A stretch of DNA of 64,000 nucleotides, taken from the NCBI GenBank assembly GCA_002632325.1, contig NSJK01000008.1, positions 62,001-126,000 of the forward strand, given 5' to 3'. Shown here piece after piece: positions 1 to 12,259 of this stretch (position 1 is the first letter of the stretch; every line of letters begins with the position of its first letter). Below the pieces are notes generated by a model. The model was given only the letters and a program-made list of their open reading frames with translations, was not told where the DNA came from and did no database searches. The stretch is from Lysobacterales bacterium (lineage in GTDB: Bacteria; Pseudomonadota; Gammaproteobacteria; Xanthomonadales; Rhodanobacteraceae). Position numbers and translations under genes: made by a program.

Positions 1-45
1 TCCTGCGTGTCGCCGACATTTCCCTGCTGCCAGTGTCATGAGTTG

Positions 46-70
46 GGTGCGGCCCGGCAGGGGCCGCACC
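46..70. terminator. Hairpin upstream of the first lipoprotein gene
   Basis: Perfect 10-bp inverted repeat (GGTGCGGCCC at 46-55, GGGCCGCACC at 61-70) with a 5-nt loop. There is no T-run on either side, so it is a strong hairpin but not a textbook intrinsic terminator. It may end a gene that lies left of the window. Confidence 0.4.
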
Positions 71-189
71 GCTGCGTCTGGCCGTCCAAGCGGCGGCGGC
101 GTACAGTTGCATTTCCCCGTCGCCCTGCGGTACGGAGCGACGGGACACAAAATCACGATGGCTTTCGTTTCATTTCAGGAGTGATGATC

Positions 190-1008
190 ATGCGGATTCA
201 ATGGCTCGCGGCGCTTGCCGCGCTCGCGATCCTCGGCGGCTGCAACGGCACCGACCAGCAGGCGGCAGGCAAGGCGGGTGCGACCAACGGCGTGGCCGCC
301 GGCAACACGATCACCGCGCAGGTGCTGTTGCACGATCCGATGACCATTGGCGCCGGCGCCAAGCTGAGCACGCGCCTGATCGACTCGGCCTTGCCCGATG
401 CGCCACTGGCCGAGAAAACCTTCGACGTCAGCGGCAATCCGCCGTTCAATTTCAGCCTCGACTTCGACCGCGCGCGTGTCGAACCTTCGCGCACCTACGA
501 GGTCCGTGCGGTGCTGATCGACGGCGAACGCCGTTTCCAGGCGGGTCTTGCCACGCCGGTGCTCACCCACGGCGCGGGAACCAATGTGCAGATCATGCTC
601 ACCGCCGAAGCCACGCCGGCCGAAGCGCTCAAGGCCGAGTTCAACAAACTGCAAGGCCGCATCGGTGGCATGAAGACCGTCAACGGTGCCTACACCACCG
701 ATACCGCATCGATTGCCTGGGATGCCTTCGTCGAGAGCAACGTGGTGCGCTTCGTGCGCGTCAACACCGAACTCGATGCCGGTGGCCGCAGCGCGGTCCA
801 CTACGGCTTCAGCAAGGATGGCAAGCCGGTGTACGTGCAGCAGAAGGGTGGCGCCGCGGTGGGCTGGGATGCCGACGGCAAGCTGCTGGTCAACGAAAAG
901 CGCGGTGGCGGCGAAGTGGCTCAGGCCGAGGTCGAGGCCATGCACGATGCCGCGGTCAAGGCCCAGCGCATGGCGCAGGAACGCTACGACGCGACGCGCA
1001 AGAAATAA
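190..1008 (+). CDS. YbaY/YscW-type domain lipoprotein
   Basis: Predicted lipoprotein of 272 aa. The start at 190 is chosen because AGGAG (177-181) lies 8 nt upstream; an ATG at 184 is too close to it. The N-terminus is a signal peptide ending in a lipobox (LAILGGC), so the mature protein should be anchored by a Cys near residue 18. Residues from about 40 to 140 resemble the YbaY/YscW pilotin-like domain: a Val/Leu-rich beta-sandwich with the pattern of 'SALPDAPLAEKTF' followed by 'RTYEVRAVLIDG'. The C-terminal ~130 residues are not recognised and end in a Lys/Arg-rich tail. The YbaY assignment is from memory of the motif; the function is unknown. It stands alone, in the same direction as the next gene. 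Confidence 0.8.
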   Translation: MRIQWLAALAALAILGGCNGTDQQAAGKAGATNGVAAGNTITAQVLLHDPMTIGAGAKLSTRLIDSALPDAPLAEKTFDVSGNPPFNFSLDFDRARVEPSRTYEVRAVLIDGERRFQAGLATPVLTHGAGTNVQIMLTAEATPAEALKAEFNKLQGRIGGMKTVNGAYTTDTASIAWDAFVESNVVRFVRVNTELDAGGRSAVHYGFSKDGKPVYVQQKGGAAVGWDADGKLLVNEKRGGGEVAQAEVEAMHDAAVKAQRMAQERYDATRKK

Positions 1009-1101
1009 TTGCGCAAGCCATCACGCCTTGTGCGGCGCCTGCTTGCGGGTGCCGCACGGCGCTCGCAGACTGCGCCCGCACAGCATGGGCGGAGCAGCGC
1101 G

Positions 1102-2283
1102 ATGAAGCATTCCGGGTCAAGTCTGTTGTTGGGTGCGCTCGCAGCGAGCGCGGCGACATTGCTCGATGCGGCAACCCTGCAGGTCGGTCCCGGCCAGCCC
1201 TACGCCAAACCCTGCGCGGCGATCGCCGCGGCCAGTAACGGGGACACCATCCTCATCGATGCCGCCGGCAACTACGCAGGCGATGTCTGTGCGTGGTCGA
1301 AGAACGGCTTGAGCCTGATCGGTGTCAATGGCCGGCCGCACATCGACGCCGCCGGCCAGAGCGCGCAGGGCAAGGCGATCTGGGTGATCGCGGGCAATGA
1401 CACCTTGATCGACAACATCGAGCTCTCCGGCTGTCAGGTGCCCGATCAGAATGGTGCCGGCATCCGTCAGGAAGGCGCCAATCTGACCGTGCGCCGCGCG
1501 TATTTTCACGACAACGAGAACGGCATTCTCGCCGGCAACAACGCTGCCAGCACGATCACGATCGAATACAGCGAGTTTGCCCACAATGGATACGGCGACG
1601 GCTATTCGCACAACCTTTACATCAACCACGTCGCCGCCCTGGTGTTCCGCTGGAACTGGTCGCACGATGCGGTGGTCGGACACCTGCTCAAGACGCGCGC
1701 ATTGCGCAACGAGATCCTCTACAACCGCCTCACCGGTGAAGCCGGCGCCACTGCCAGTTATGAACTGAGCATGCCCAGTGGTGGCTTGTCTTTCGTGATC
1801 GGCAACTTCATCGAGCAGCCATCGACTTCGCAGAACGGCGCCGTGCTCGACTACCTGAGCGAGCCGGCCACGGCCAATCCCGACACGCGCCTGTTCGTGG
1901 TCAACAACACCTTCGTCAACGATCGCGGCAACGGTACCTTCCTGCAGATCGGCAGTGCCGTCACCACACCGGCGCTCGCGCGCAACAACATCTTCCATGG
2001 TCCCGGGACATTGAGCAGTCGTGCCGACACCGTGCTCGATCACAACCTGAGTGGCGTCGATCCGCTGTTCGTCGATGCGGCGCACTACGACTATCGCCTG
2101 GTCGCAGGCTCGCCCGCGATCGATGTCGGCGTGGCACCGGGCAACGGTGCAGGCGAATCCCTCACGCCGCTGTTCGTCTACCTGCACCCGACCGCAAGCG
2201 GGGTGCGAATCCAGTCTGGCGCGATCGACATCGGTGCCTGGGAATGGACGTCGGATCTGATCTTCGCCAACGGTTTCGAGTAA
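1102..2283 (+). CDS. Secreted right-handed parallel beta-helix protein with GFE tail
   Basis: Predicted exported protein of 393 aa with an N-terminal hydrophobic signal (SLLLGALAASAATLLDA). The start at 1102 follows GGAG at 1091-1094. The middle (about 80-330) has the short Asn/Gly-rich beta-strand repeats of pectate-lyase-like beta-helices, for example 'IRQEGANLTVRRAYFHDNEN' and 'GILAGNNAAS'. Such proteins bind or cleave polysaccharides, but no catalytic residues could be assigned. The last residues are WTSDLIFANGFE. Short tails ending in 'IF..GFE' recur on secreted proteins of Lysobacterales, so this may be a sorting or anchoring tail. A hairpin at 2325-2349 follows the gene. Confidence 0.75.
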   Translation: MKHSGSSLLLGALAASAATLLDAATLQVGPGQPYAKPCAAIAAASNGDTILIDAAGNYAGDVCAWSKNGLSLIGVNGRPHIDAAGQSAQGKAIWVIAGNDTLIDNIELSGCQVPDQNGAGIRQEGANLTVRRAYFHDNENGILAGNNAASTITIEYSEFAHNGYGDGYSHNLYINHVAALVFRWNWSHDAVVGHLLKTRALRNEILYNRLTGEAGATASYELSMPSGGLSFVIGNFIEQPSTSQNGAVLDYLSEPATANPDTRLFVVNNTFVNDRGNGTFLQIGSAVTTPALARNNIFHGPGTLSSRADTVLDHNLSGVDPLFVDAAHYDYRLVAGSPAIDVGVAPGNGAGESLTPLFVYLHPTASGVRIQSGAIDIGAWEWTSDLIFANGFE

Positions 2284-2324
2284 GTCGAGGGGCGTGGGCA
2301 TTGCCGACACGCGGCGATGAAGAA

Positions 2325-2349
2325 GCCCGGCGTCATGACGACGCCGGGC
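2325..2349. terminator. Hairpin between convergent genes
   Basis: Perfect 9-bp stem (GCCCGGCGT 2325-2333, ACGCCGGGC 2341-2349) with a 7-nt loop, lying between the stop of the beta-helix gene and the stop of the convergent M4 protease gene. Read on the minus strand it is followed by TTCTTC, a weak U-tract, so it probably ends the protease transcript. Confidence 0.55.
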
Positions 2350-2373
2350 CCGGAATTGCGACCATGCGATGAC

Positions 2374-6068
<3,695 letters not shown>

Positions 6069-6085
<17 letters not shown>

Positions 6086-6737
6086 CGAGGCGGTAACCGA
6101 TGCCACGCACGGTGCGGATCGGCACGCTGTTGCCGAGCTTGCTGCGTACCCGCGACACATAGACTTCGATCGCATTCGCGCCAATTTCGGCATCCCAGTT
6201 GGCGATCGCCTGCAGCAGTCTGTCCTTGGCGACGACGCGACCGGCATTGAGCGCGAGACACTCGAGTACGGCCCATTCGCGGCGCGTGAGTTCCACCTCG
6301 CTGTCGCCTACGATGACGCGATGGGCGCCCAGATCGAGCACGAGCGGACCGATCGCGAGCTGCGCGCTGGCGGCTGAGCGGCTGCGGCGGATCAGGGCGC
6401 GGCAACGTGCCACCAGTTCCGGCAGCGCAAACGGTTTGACGAGGTAGTCATCGGCACCCAGATCGAGTGCGTTGACGCGATCGGCGAGGCCGTCGCGCGC
6501 GGTGAGGATCAGAACCGGCAGGGCCAGACCATCGCGGCGCAAGCGCTGCAACAGACTCAGGCCATCGATGCCGGGCAGGCCGATGTCGACGATTGCCAGA
6601 TCAAAGGCCTCGGCCGCCAGTGCGCCCGTGGCATGTTCGGCCGACTCGACGCGATCGACTGCATAGCCGGCTGTTTCGAGGCCGCGACGGATCGCGTCGG
6701 CAACCAGGGCATCGTCCTCGACGACCAGTATGCGCAT
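6069..6737 (-). CDS. OmpR-family response regulator
   Basis: DNA-binding response regulator of 222 aa. The receiver domain has the acidic pair E7-D8-D9, phospho-acceptor D51 (AIVDIGLPG), Thr in LTARD and Lys in LVKPF. The C-terminal half is an OmpR-type winged helix ending 'VRGIGYRLDE'. It is the partner of the downstream kinase (17-nt overlap). The gene begins 25 nt beyond the mnmG stop codon in the same direction, so it may also receive read-through from mnmG. Its closest class is QseB/TctD/PmrA; the regulon cannot be told from sequence. Confidence 0.94.
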
Positions 6738-6762
6738 GGACAGTCCCTGGTCTCGGCCCGAC

Positions 6763-8637
6763 TCAGGCGACGTGGCGATCGCCGCGGCGCAGGTGCACCA
6801 GCAGCAGCGAGATCGCAGCCGGCGTCACGCCCGCGATCCGGCGTGCCTGACCGATCGTTTGCGGTTGCGCCTGCTTGAGTTTGGCCAGCACCTCGGCTGA
6901 CAGGCCGCGCACGCGATCGAAATCGAAATTCGCGGGAATGACGCTGTCATCGTGACGGCGATTGCGCGCGATCTCCTCGTTCTGGCGTTCCAGATACCCG
7001 GCATACTTGATGCCGACTTCGACTTGTTCGGCAATGTCCGACTCGTCGATGCCCGGGCCGAAGCCATCGACCGCGACCAGTTCGCGATAGCCGATGCCGG
7101 GGCGGCGCAGCAGGTCCTGCGCGCTGGCTTCGCGCGTGAGCTCTACACCGAGACTCGCAGTCAGTGCGCGACCGAGCGCATTGGCGGGCGATGCCCACAA
7201 CGCGGCCAGTCGTGCCTGTTCGCGTTCCACCGCCTCGCGTTTGTGGCGCAGCGCATCGACCCGCTCCTGCGGCACGCAGCCGAGTTCGAAGCCGCGCTCG
7301 GTCAGACGCAGGTCGGCATTGTCCTCGCGCAATTGCAGACGGTACTCGGCACGCGAAGTGAACATGCGATACGGCTCGCTGGTGCCGTTGGTGATGAGAT
7401 CGTCGATCAGGACGCCGATGTAGGCTTCGTCGCGGCGGGGTGTCCACGATGCTTGCTCACGTGTCGCGCGCGCGGCGTTGAGTCCGGCGATCAGACCTTG
7501 CGCGGCGGCTTCCTCGTAGCCGGTGGTGCCGTTGATCTGACCGGCGAAGTACAGACCTTCGATGGCCTTGGTCTCCAGCGAATCCTTGAGCGCGCGCGGA
7601 TCGAAGTAGTCGTATTCGATCGCGTAACCGGGCCGCGTGATGTGGGCGTTTTCAAGCCCGCGGATCGAACGCACGAGTTCGACCTGCACGTCGAATGGCA
7701 GCGAGGTCGAGATGCCGTTGGGATAGATCTCGTGGGTATCGAGGCCTTCGGGTTCGAGAAAGATCTGGTGCGAGGCCTTGTCGGCAAAGCGCACCACCTT
7801 GTCTTCGATCGACGGGCAGTAGCGTGGCCCGACCCCTTCGATCACGCCGCCATACAGCGGCGAGCGGTCAAGTGCGCCACGGATGAGGTCGTGAGTGCGC
7901 GCGCTGGTGTGGGTGATCCAGCAGCTCACCTGGCGCGGATGATCGGCGCGCGAGCCGAGGAAGGAAAAAACCGGCGCCGGCGCATCGCCGGGCTGTTCCT
8001 CGAGCAGGCTGAAGTCGATGCTGCGGCCATCGATGCGCGGCGGCGTGCCGGTCTTGAGGCGGCCCACCGGCAGTTCGAGGCTGCGCAGCATCTGCGCGAG
8101 ATTCAGCGCCGGCGCATCGCCCGCACGTCCGCCCGGCTGCTGGGTCATGCCGACATGGATCTTGCCGGCGAGAAAGGTGCCGACCGTGAGCACCACGGCT
8201 GCGGCGCGGAATTCAAGGCCTGATTGGGTGACCACGCCGGTCACCCGGCCGGCCTCGATCCGCAGCGCGTCGACGCCCTGCTGGAATAGTGACAAACCGG
8301 GCTGTGTCTCGACCCGACGGCGAATGGCCGCTTTGTACAAAACCCGGTCGGCCTGACACCGCGTGGCGCGAACGGCCGGTCCCTTGGAGGCATTGAGCGT
8401 GCGCCATTGGATCCCGGCATGGTCGGCGGCCCAGGCCATCGCGCCGCCGAGCGCGTCGATTTCGCGCACCAGATGGCCCTTGCCGATACCGCCGATCGCC
8501 GGATTGCAGCTCATCTGGCCGATCGTTTCGATGTTGTGGGTGAGCAGCAGGGTGCGCGCGCCGCTGCGCGCGCTGGCCAGCGCGGCTTCGGTGCCGGCAT
8601 GGCCACCACCGACGACGATCACGTCAAAACGATTCAT
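6763..8637 (-). CDS. mnmG: tRNA uridine-5-carboxymethylaminomethyl(34) synthesis enzyme MnmG
   Basis: FAD-dependent tRNA-modifying enzyme of 624 aa, the usual length. With MnmE it installs the (carboxymethyl)aminomethyl group on wobble uridine 34 of certain tRNAs. The N-terminus has the dinucleotide-binding motif [14 protein letters not shown]. The family signatures [22 protein letters not shown] and [13 protein letters not shown] are both present, and the C-terminal helical domain is complete. The start at 8637 places the Rossmann motif at residue 6 as in other MnmG proteins. In many bacteria mnmG is followed by rsmG and parAB; here it is followed by a two-component pair. Confidence 0.97.
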   Translation of the reverse strand: MNRFDVIVVGGGHAGTEAALASARSGARTLLLTHNIETIGQMSCNPAIGGIGKGHLVREIDALGGAMAWAADHAGIQWRTLNASKGPAVRATRCQADRVLYKAAIRRRVETQPGLSLFQQGVDALRIEAGRVTGVVTQSGLEFRAAAVVLTVGTFLAGKIHVGMTQQPGGRAGDAPALNLAQMLRSLELPVGRLKTGTPPRIDGRSIDFSLLEEQPGDAPAPVFSFLGSRADHPRQVSCWITHTSARTHDLIRGALDRSPLYGGVIEGVGPRYCPSIEDKVVRFADKASHQIFLEPEGLDTHEIYPNGISTSLPFDVQVELVRSIRGLENAHITRPGYAIEYDYFDPRALKDSLETKAIEGLYFAGQINGTTGYEEAAAQGLIAGLNAARATREQASWTPRRDEAYIGVLIDDLITNGTSEPYRMFTSRAEYRLQLREDNADLRLTERGFELGCVPQERVDALRHKREAVEREQARLAALWASPANALGRALTASLGVELTREASAQDLLRRPGIGYRELVAVDGFGPGIDESDIAEQVEVGIKYAGYLERQNEEIARNRRHDDSVIPANFDFDRVRGLSAEVLAKLKQAQPQTIGQARRIAGVTPAAISLLLVHLRRGDRHVA

Positions 8638-8734
8638 CTGCTCTGGTCCAATCCGCCGCAGATTCGCAAGGGCGCGCATTCTAGGGCAAGGCGGCCCATG
8701 CCGTTGGCATGCTTTCTGCACCTGTCCCTGCACA

Positions 8735-8805
8735 CTCCCACCGACGCACGGCGTTTGCGAGCACGTCGATGCCGGAATTCAGGGGCCGGCTTGCGTCGGT
8801 GGGAG
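8735..8805. repeat. 14-bp perfect inverted repeat (REP-like)
   Basis: CTCCCACCGACGCA (8735-8748) and its exact complement TGCGTCGGTGGGAG (8792-8805) flank a 43-nt loop. The GTGGGAG core resembles extragenic palindromic (REP-type) repeats of gammaproteobacteria. Only one copy was noticed in this window. Confidence 0.6.
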
Positions 8806-8901
8806 CACTTCCTTGGCGCGCCTTCGCGCGCACTCCCGAATCTCGAATTCCGCAGGCATGCCGAGCGTGCGCAGGTGCGCATTGCAAGTCGAAAAAGAAG
8901 G

Positions 8902-8961
8902 CTGGCGCCCGGCGGTCGTAGGAACAGGGGGAATCCAAGAGGACCGTGTGCCGGGCGCCAG
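8902..8961. repeat. 12-bp perfect inverted repeat with secondary stem
   Basis: CTGGCGCCCGGC (8902-8913) and GCCGGGCGCCAG (8950-8961) are exact complements around a 36-nt loop. GGTC and GACC inside the loop can extend the stem. On the minus strand the structure is followed by CTTCTTTTT, so it could end a minus-strand transcript that starts near the small gene's promoter. Confidence 0.55.
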
Positions 8962-9150
8962 TGAAAGAGCGTCGGCGCCGTTGCACGCCGACTTGAAACG
9001 AATGTCCCGGGGCGACCATAACCCAGCGGCGCCACGGCGACTGTGATTCTAGTCGCTATCGGTGAAGTTGTCTGCGCGAGTCTGTCCACCGGCGTCAGAT
9101 TGCGACGAAACTGTCGCGGGAGCGAAGTCACGGCAGGGGTGTGATGCAGT

Positions 9151-9166
9151 TGGCACGATGGTTGCT
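9151..9166 (+). promoter_or_regulatory. Consensus sigma-54 (-24/-12) promoter
   Basis: TGGCACG-atgg-TTGCT matches the sigma-54 consensus TGGCACG-N4-TTGCW at every fixed position, with the GG and GC dinucleotides 12 nt apart as required. Transcription should start near 9177, leaving a leader of about 28 nt before the ATG at 9206. The inverted repeat GCGAC-N6-GTCGC at 9102-9117 lies about 65 nt upstream of that start and could bind an activator, although enhancer sites are usually further away. Confidence 0.75.
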
Positions 9167-9205
9167 TCATCCCTCCTGTCAAACCCGTGAACCGAGGACA
9201 CCGTC

Positions 9206-9397
9206 ATGCGACCCGACACCAACGTGATTCCGACCCCGCTTTTCCAGCGCTATGAGCTGATGGTCGAACTGGGTCGACTCGAGATGGTTCTCGAAAACGT
9301 GCGCAGCACCACCAAGCCCGCCGCCAACGACACCGTGGTGGCGATCGAGTCGCGCTGCGCCCGCATCCAGGAAGCCTTGAGCCGACTGCCGGCTTGA
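9206..9397 (+). CDS. 63-aa protein of unknown function under a sigma-54 promoter
   Basis: A short protein whose middle and end are predicted to be helical (LFQRYELMVELGRLEMVLEN, then IESRCARIQEALSRLPA), with no signal peptide and no membrane segment. It is treated as real because of four features in line: a consensus sigma-54 promoter (9151-9166), a Shine-Dalgarno GAGG at 9194-9197 with 8-nt spacing, a codon pattern like its neighbours (G/C at third positions), and an intrinsic terminator 40 nt after the stop. It is therefore a one-gene transcription unit. No family was recognised. It could be a small adaptor or regulatory protein, but that is speculation. Confidence 0.7.
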   Translation: MRPDTNVIPTPLFQRYELMVELGRLEMVLENVRSTTKPAANDTVVAIESRCARIQEALSRLPA

Positions 9398-9433
9398 CCA
9401 TGCAACACTGAATACGCCGTGGAACAGGGGAAA

Positions 9434-9463
9434 GGGGCCGCACTCAGTGCGGCCTCTTTTTTT
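9434..9463 (+). terminator. Intrinsic terminator of the 63-aa gene
   Basis: Stem GGCCGCACT (9436-9444) with AGTGCGGCC (9446-9454), followed by TCTTTTTTT. It lies between this gene and the convergent pepN stop at 9490. Confidence 0.9.
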
Positions 9464-9489
9464 GTGTCTGCGGCGGGCCCCGTATGCCC

Positions 9490-12135
9490 TCAGGCCAGCA
9501 GGCGCGTGAGGATGTCGGCAAGATCCGGGGACAGGTCGCTGCGCGTGCGCAGCCCTTCGAGCTCGGCCTGCATGCGCGCGGCGCGTTGCGGCTCGAAGCG
9601 CCGCCACGGGCCGAAGGCCGTGGCCAGTCGCGCAGCAACCTGCGGGGTGAGCGCATCGACGCGGGCGATCGCATCGGTGAGGAAGCGGTAACCGCCGCCA
9701 TCGGCACGATGGAACACGCGCTGGTTGCGCATCGCCAGCGCACCGACCAGGGCGTAGACCTTGTTCGGATTGTTCCATTGGAACGCGGCGTGTCCACTCA
9801 GCGCGATGCAGCGCTCGAGCGTTTCCGGTCGCGCTTGTGCTGCCTGCAACGCAAACCATTTGTCGAGCACGAGGGCATCGCCTTCGTGGCGCCGGGCGAA
9901 GTCGTCCAACGTGGTCTGGGCATCGGCGGCGCCAGCGCTGGCAAGTGCAGCCAATGCTGCAAGCCGGTCGCTGAGATTGCCGGCCTGCGCGTAGTGCGCA
10001 CTGGCCAGCGCGTGCCGGCTTGCGTCCACGCGCACGAGCGTGGCCAGACAGGCGTTGCGCAGGCGCCGGCGCGCGGCGTTCGCAGTCGATTGCGCAGCGG
10101 TGGCCAGTTCGTGCGTCAAGGCTTGATAGCGCGTGTGCAGGGCATCAACCAAACAACGCGCGAGTCCGTTCTCGACGTTGCAACGTGCGCCATGCACGGC
10201 CTCGGGATCGATCGCCTGCATGCCGTCGCTGAGCGAATGGGCATCGGCGAGCGTGAGCATCTCGGCGACCAGCGCGGGATCGAGGCTGTCGTCGGCGAGT
10301 GCGGCGGCGAGCGCGGCGGCGTACTCATCGAGTGCGCCGGCATCGACGGATCCGTGCGCGAGGGCGTGGGCAAACAGACGACGCGCGACGCTGTCGGCAG
10401 CGAACCAGCGATTGAAGCCGTCCGTATCGTGACGCACCTGCATCAGCAAATGGGATGTGTCGGTGTCGATCTGCAAACGCACCGGCGCCGAGTAGCCGCG
10501 CAAGAGCGAAGGCGTGGGCGCCTCATCGAGCTCGACGAAACGAAGTTCGCCCACCTCCTCGGCAAACAGCACGACGCGCTGCGTGCCGACGGCGGCCTTC
10601 TCGCCGGCCATCTGCAGCGGTAGTGCCTGGCCGTCGCTGCCGAGCAAGGCAAGCGCGATCGAAATCGGCAAGGCCCGCTTCTCGGGCTGGTTCGGCGTGG
10701 CAGGCGTGGCCTGTCGCAATTGCAACACGTACTCGCGGCGCTGCGCGTCATATTCGCCGTGTGCATGCAATTCGGGTGTGCCGGCCTGTGCGTACCAGGC
10801 CAGCCAAGGCATGAGATCGACGCCGTTGGCATCGCCGAGTGCGGCAAGAAAATCCTCGACCGTCACCGCGCAGCCATCGTGGCGTTCGAAGTACAGATCG
10901 AGCCCGCGCCGGAAACCCGCTTCGCCGAGTCGGGTGGCGAGCATGCGCACGATCTCGGCGCCTTTCTCGTAGACCGTCGCGGTGTAGAAATTGTTGATCT
11001 CGCTGTAGCGATCGGGACGCACCGGATGCGCCAGCGGGCCGGCGTCCTCGGCAAACTGCGCGCGCCACAGTGTGCGCACATCATCGATCCGGCGCAGCGT
11101 GCGCGAGGCGACGTCGGACTCGAATTCCTGCTCGCGGTAGACCGTCAGGCCTTCCTTGAGACTGAGCTGGAACCAGTCGCGGCAAGTGACGCGATTGCCG
11201 CTCCAGTTGTGGAAATACTCGTGGCCGACCACAGCGAGCACGTGACGGAAATCGTCATCGGTGGCGCTGTCGGCATCGGCCAGCAGGTATTTGGCGTTGA
11301 AGATGTTGAGACCCTTGTTCTCCATCGCGCCCATCGCGAAATCGTGGGTGACGACGATGTGGAACACGTCGAGATCGTAACAACGACCAAAACGCTGCTC
11401 GTCCCAGGCCATCGCCTGCTTGAGGCACTGCATGGCCCAGGCGCAGCGCGTGATCACGGCCGCATCGGCATGGATGAACAGGCGCACGCGGCGACCTTCA
11501 CGCGTGACGAATTCGTCTTCGATCTGCGCGAGCTCGCCGGCCACCAGCGCGAACAGATAGCTCGGCTTGGGATGCGGATCGACGAAGCGAGCGAAATGCC
11601 GACCATCGGCGAGCACGCCGGCTTCGACCTGATTGCCGTTGGCAAGCAGGAGCGGGAAGCGCTCGCGATCGGCGCGCAACGTCACCGTGTAGCGGGCCAG
11701 CACGTCAGGGCGATCGAGAAACGGCGTGATGTGGCGAAAGCCTTCGGCTTCGCATTGCGTGAGCAGGAAACGACGCTCGCCCGCGCCGCTGGTGTAGAGC
11801 CCCTGCAGCGTGGTATTGCGCTCGGGTGCGATGCGCACCCGTGTTTCCACGATGACCTTGCCGTGCACGTTCGGCAGCGTCAGTCCACGCGCATCGAGTT
11901 GCCATTGCGCAGGTTCGAGCAGCGCGCCATCGACGCGGACGTCGAGCACTTCGAGCGCTTCGGCATCCAGGCGCAGCACTACGCCCGCCTCGCGCTGCTG
12001 AAGGTGCAGGCGGCCGCGCACGAGCGTTGCCAGCGGATCGAGATCGAATTCGAGTTCGACCGCATCGATCTGCCAGGCGGGTGCGCGGTAGTCACGCAGG
12101 TGTATCGTCGGTTTGGCGCCTTGGGGTGCGGGCAT
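9490..12135 (-). CDS. pepN: Aminopeptidase N (M1 family)
   Basis: Cytosolic zinc aminopeptidase of 881 aa, the usual length for the gammaproteobacterial PepN group, which removes N-terminal residues from peptides. Sequence signs: substrate-binding motif MGAMENKGLNIF (about 266-277), zinc site HEYFH (305-309, followed by NWSGNRVTCRDWFQ) and the downstream Glu in the EGLTVYREQEF segment. The C-terminal helical domain (DUF3458-type) is complete. There is no signal peptide. The gene faces the sigma-54 unit and is divergent from the PLP enzyme gene at 12260, with 124 nt between them. Confidence 0.97.
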   Translation of the reverse strand: MPAPQGAKPTIHLRDYRAPAWQIDAVELEFDLDPLATLVRGRLHLQQREAGVVLRLDAEALEVLDVRVDGALLEPAQWQLDARGLTLPNVHGKVIVETRVRIAPERNTTLQGLYTSGAGERRFLLTQCEAEGFRHITPFLDRPDVLARYTVTLRADRERFPLLLANGNQVEAGVLADGRHFARFVDPHPKPSYLFALVAGELAQIEDEFVTREGRRVRLFIHADAAVITRCAWAMQCLKQAMAWDEQRFGRCYDLDVFHIVVTHDFAMGAMENKGLNIFNAKYLLADADSATDDDFRHVLAVVGHEYFHNWSGNRVTCRDWFQLSLKEGLTVYREQEFESDVASRTLRRIDDVRTLWRAQFAEDAGPLAHPVRPDRYSEINNFYTATVYEKGAEIVRMLATRLGEAGFRRGLDLYFERHDGCAVTVEDFLAALGDANGVDLMPWLAWYAQAGTPELHAHGEYDAQRREYVLQLRQATPATPNQPEKRALPISIALALLGSDGQALPLQMAGEKAAVGTQRVVLFAEEVGELRFVELDEAPTPSLLRGYSAPVRLQIDTDTSHLLMQVRHDTDGFNRWFAADSVARRLFAHALAHGSVDAGALDEYAAALAAALADDSLDPALVAEMLTLADAHSLSDGMQAIDPEAVHGARCNVENGLARCLVDALHTRYQALTHELATAAQSTANAARRRLRNACLATLVRVDASRHALASAHYAQAGNLSDRLAALAALASAGAADAQTTLDDFARRHEGDALVLDKWFALQAAQARPETLERCIALSGHAAFQWNNPNKVYALVGALAMRNQRVFHRADGGGYRFLTDAIARVDALTPQVAARLATAFGPWRRFEPQRAARMQAELEGLRTRSDLSPDLADILTRLLA

Positions 12136-12224
12136 CGGGGCGAACGCGAGCGGAAAGGGTCTGACAAGCTAGCCGCTTCGGACAGTTCCTGCCAATGCCG
12201 CGGCGGCATGAGTGCTGCGCCTGC

Positions 12225-12230
12225 TATCTT
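12225..12230 (+). promoter_or_regulatory. Possible -10 box of the PLP dehydratase gene
   Basis: TATCTT in the context 'CTGCTATCTTGATCGCC', 29 nt before the ATG at 12260. It belongs to a set of similar boxes in this window (see findings). No convincing -35 element was seen. Confidence 0.3.
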
Positions 12231-12259
12231 GATCGCCTTCGAATCGGCCCGCCACCTGC

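Larger units (their letters stand above)
8638..9205. other. 568-nt structured gap between mnmG and the sigma-54 unit
   Basis: No gene could be supported here. The gap contains two long perfect inverted repeats (8735-8805 and 8902-8961), further short palindromes (CGGAATTC near 8773 and GAATTCCG near 8850; GTCGGC...GCCGAC near 8973-8992), and the inverted repeat GCGAC-6 nt-GTCGC at 9102-9117. The right end holds the sigma-54 promoter of the next gene. Confidence 0.6.

Noticed and set aside
6763-8735. Chromosomal origin next to mnmG
   Set aside because: oriC adjoins mnmG in some bacteria, but no DnaA box was seen around this gene. The only cluster in the window is at 50.75 kb.
8901-8961. tRNA-like fold in the 12-bp inverted repeat region
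   Set aside because: No acceptor stem with CCA, no TTCGA loop and no anticodon arm of the right size.
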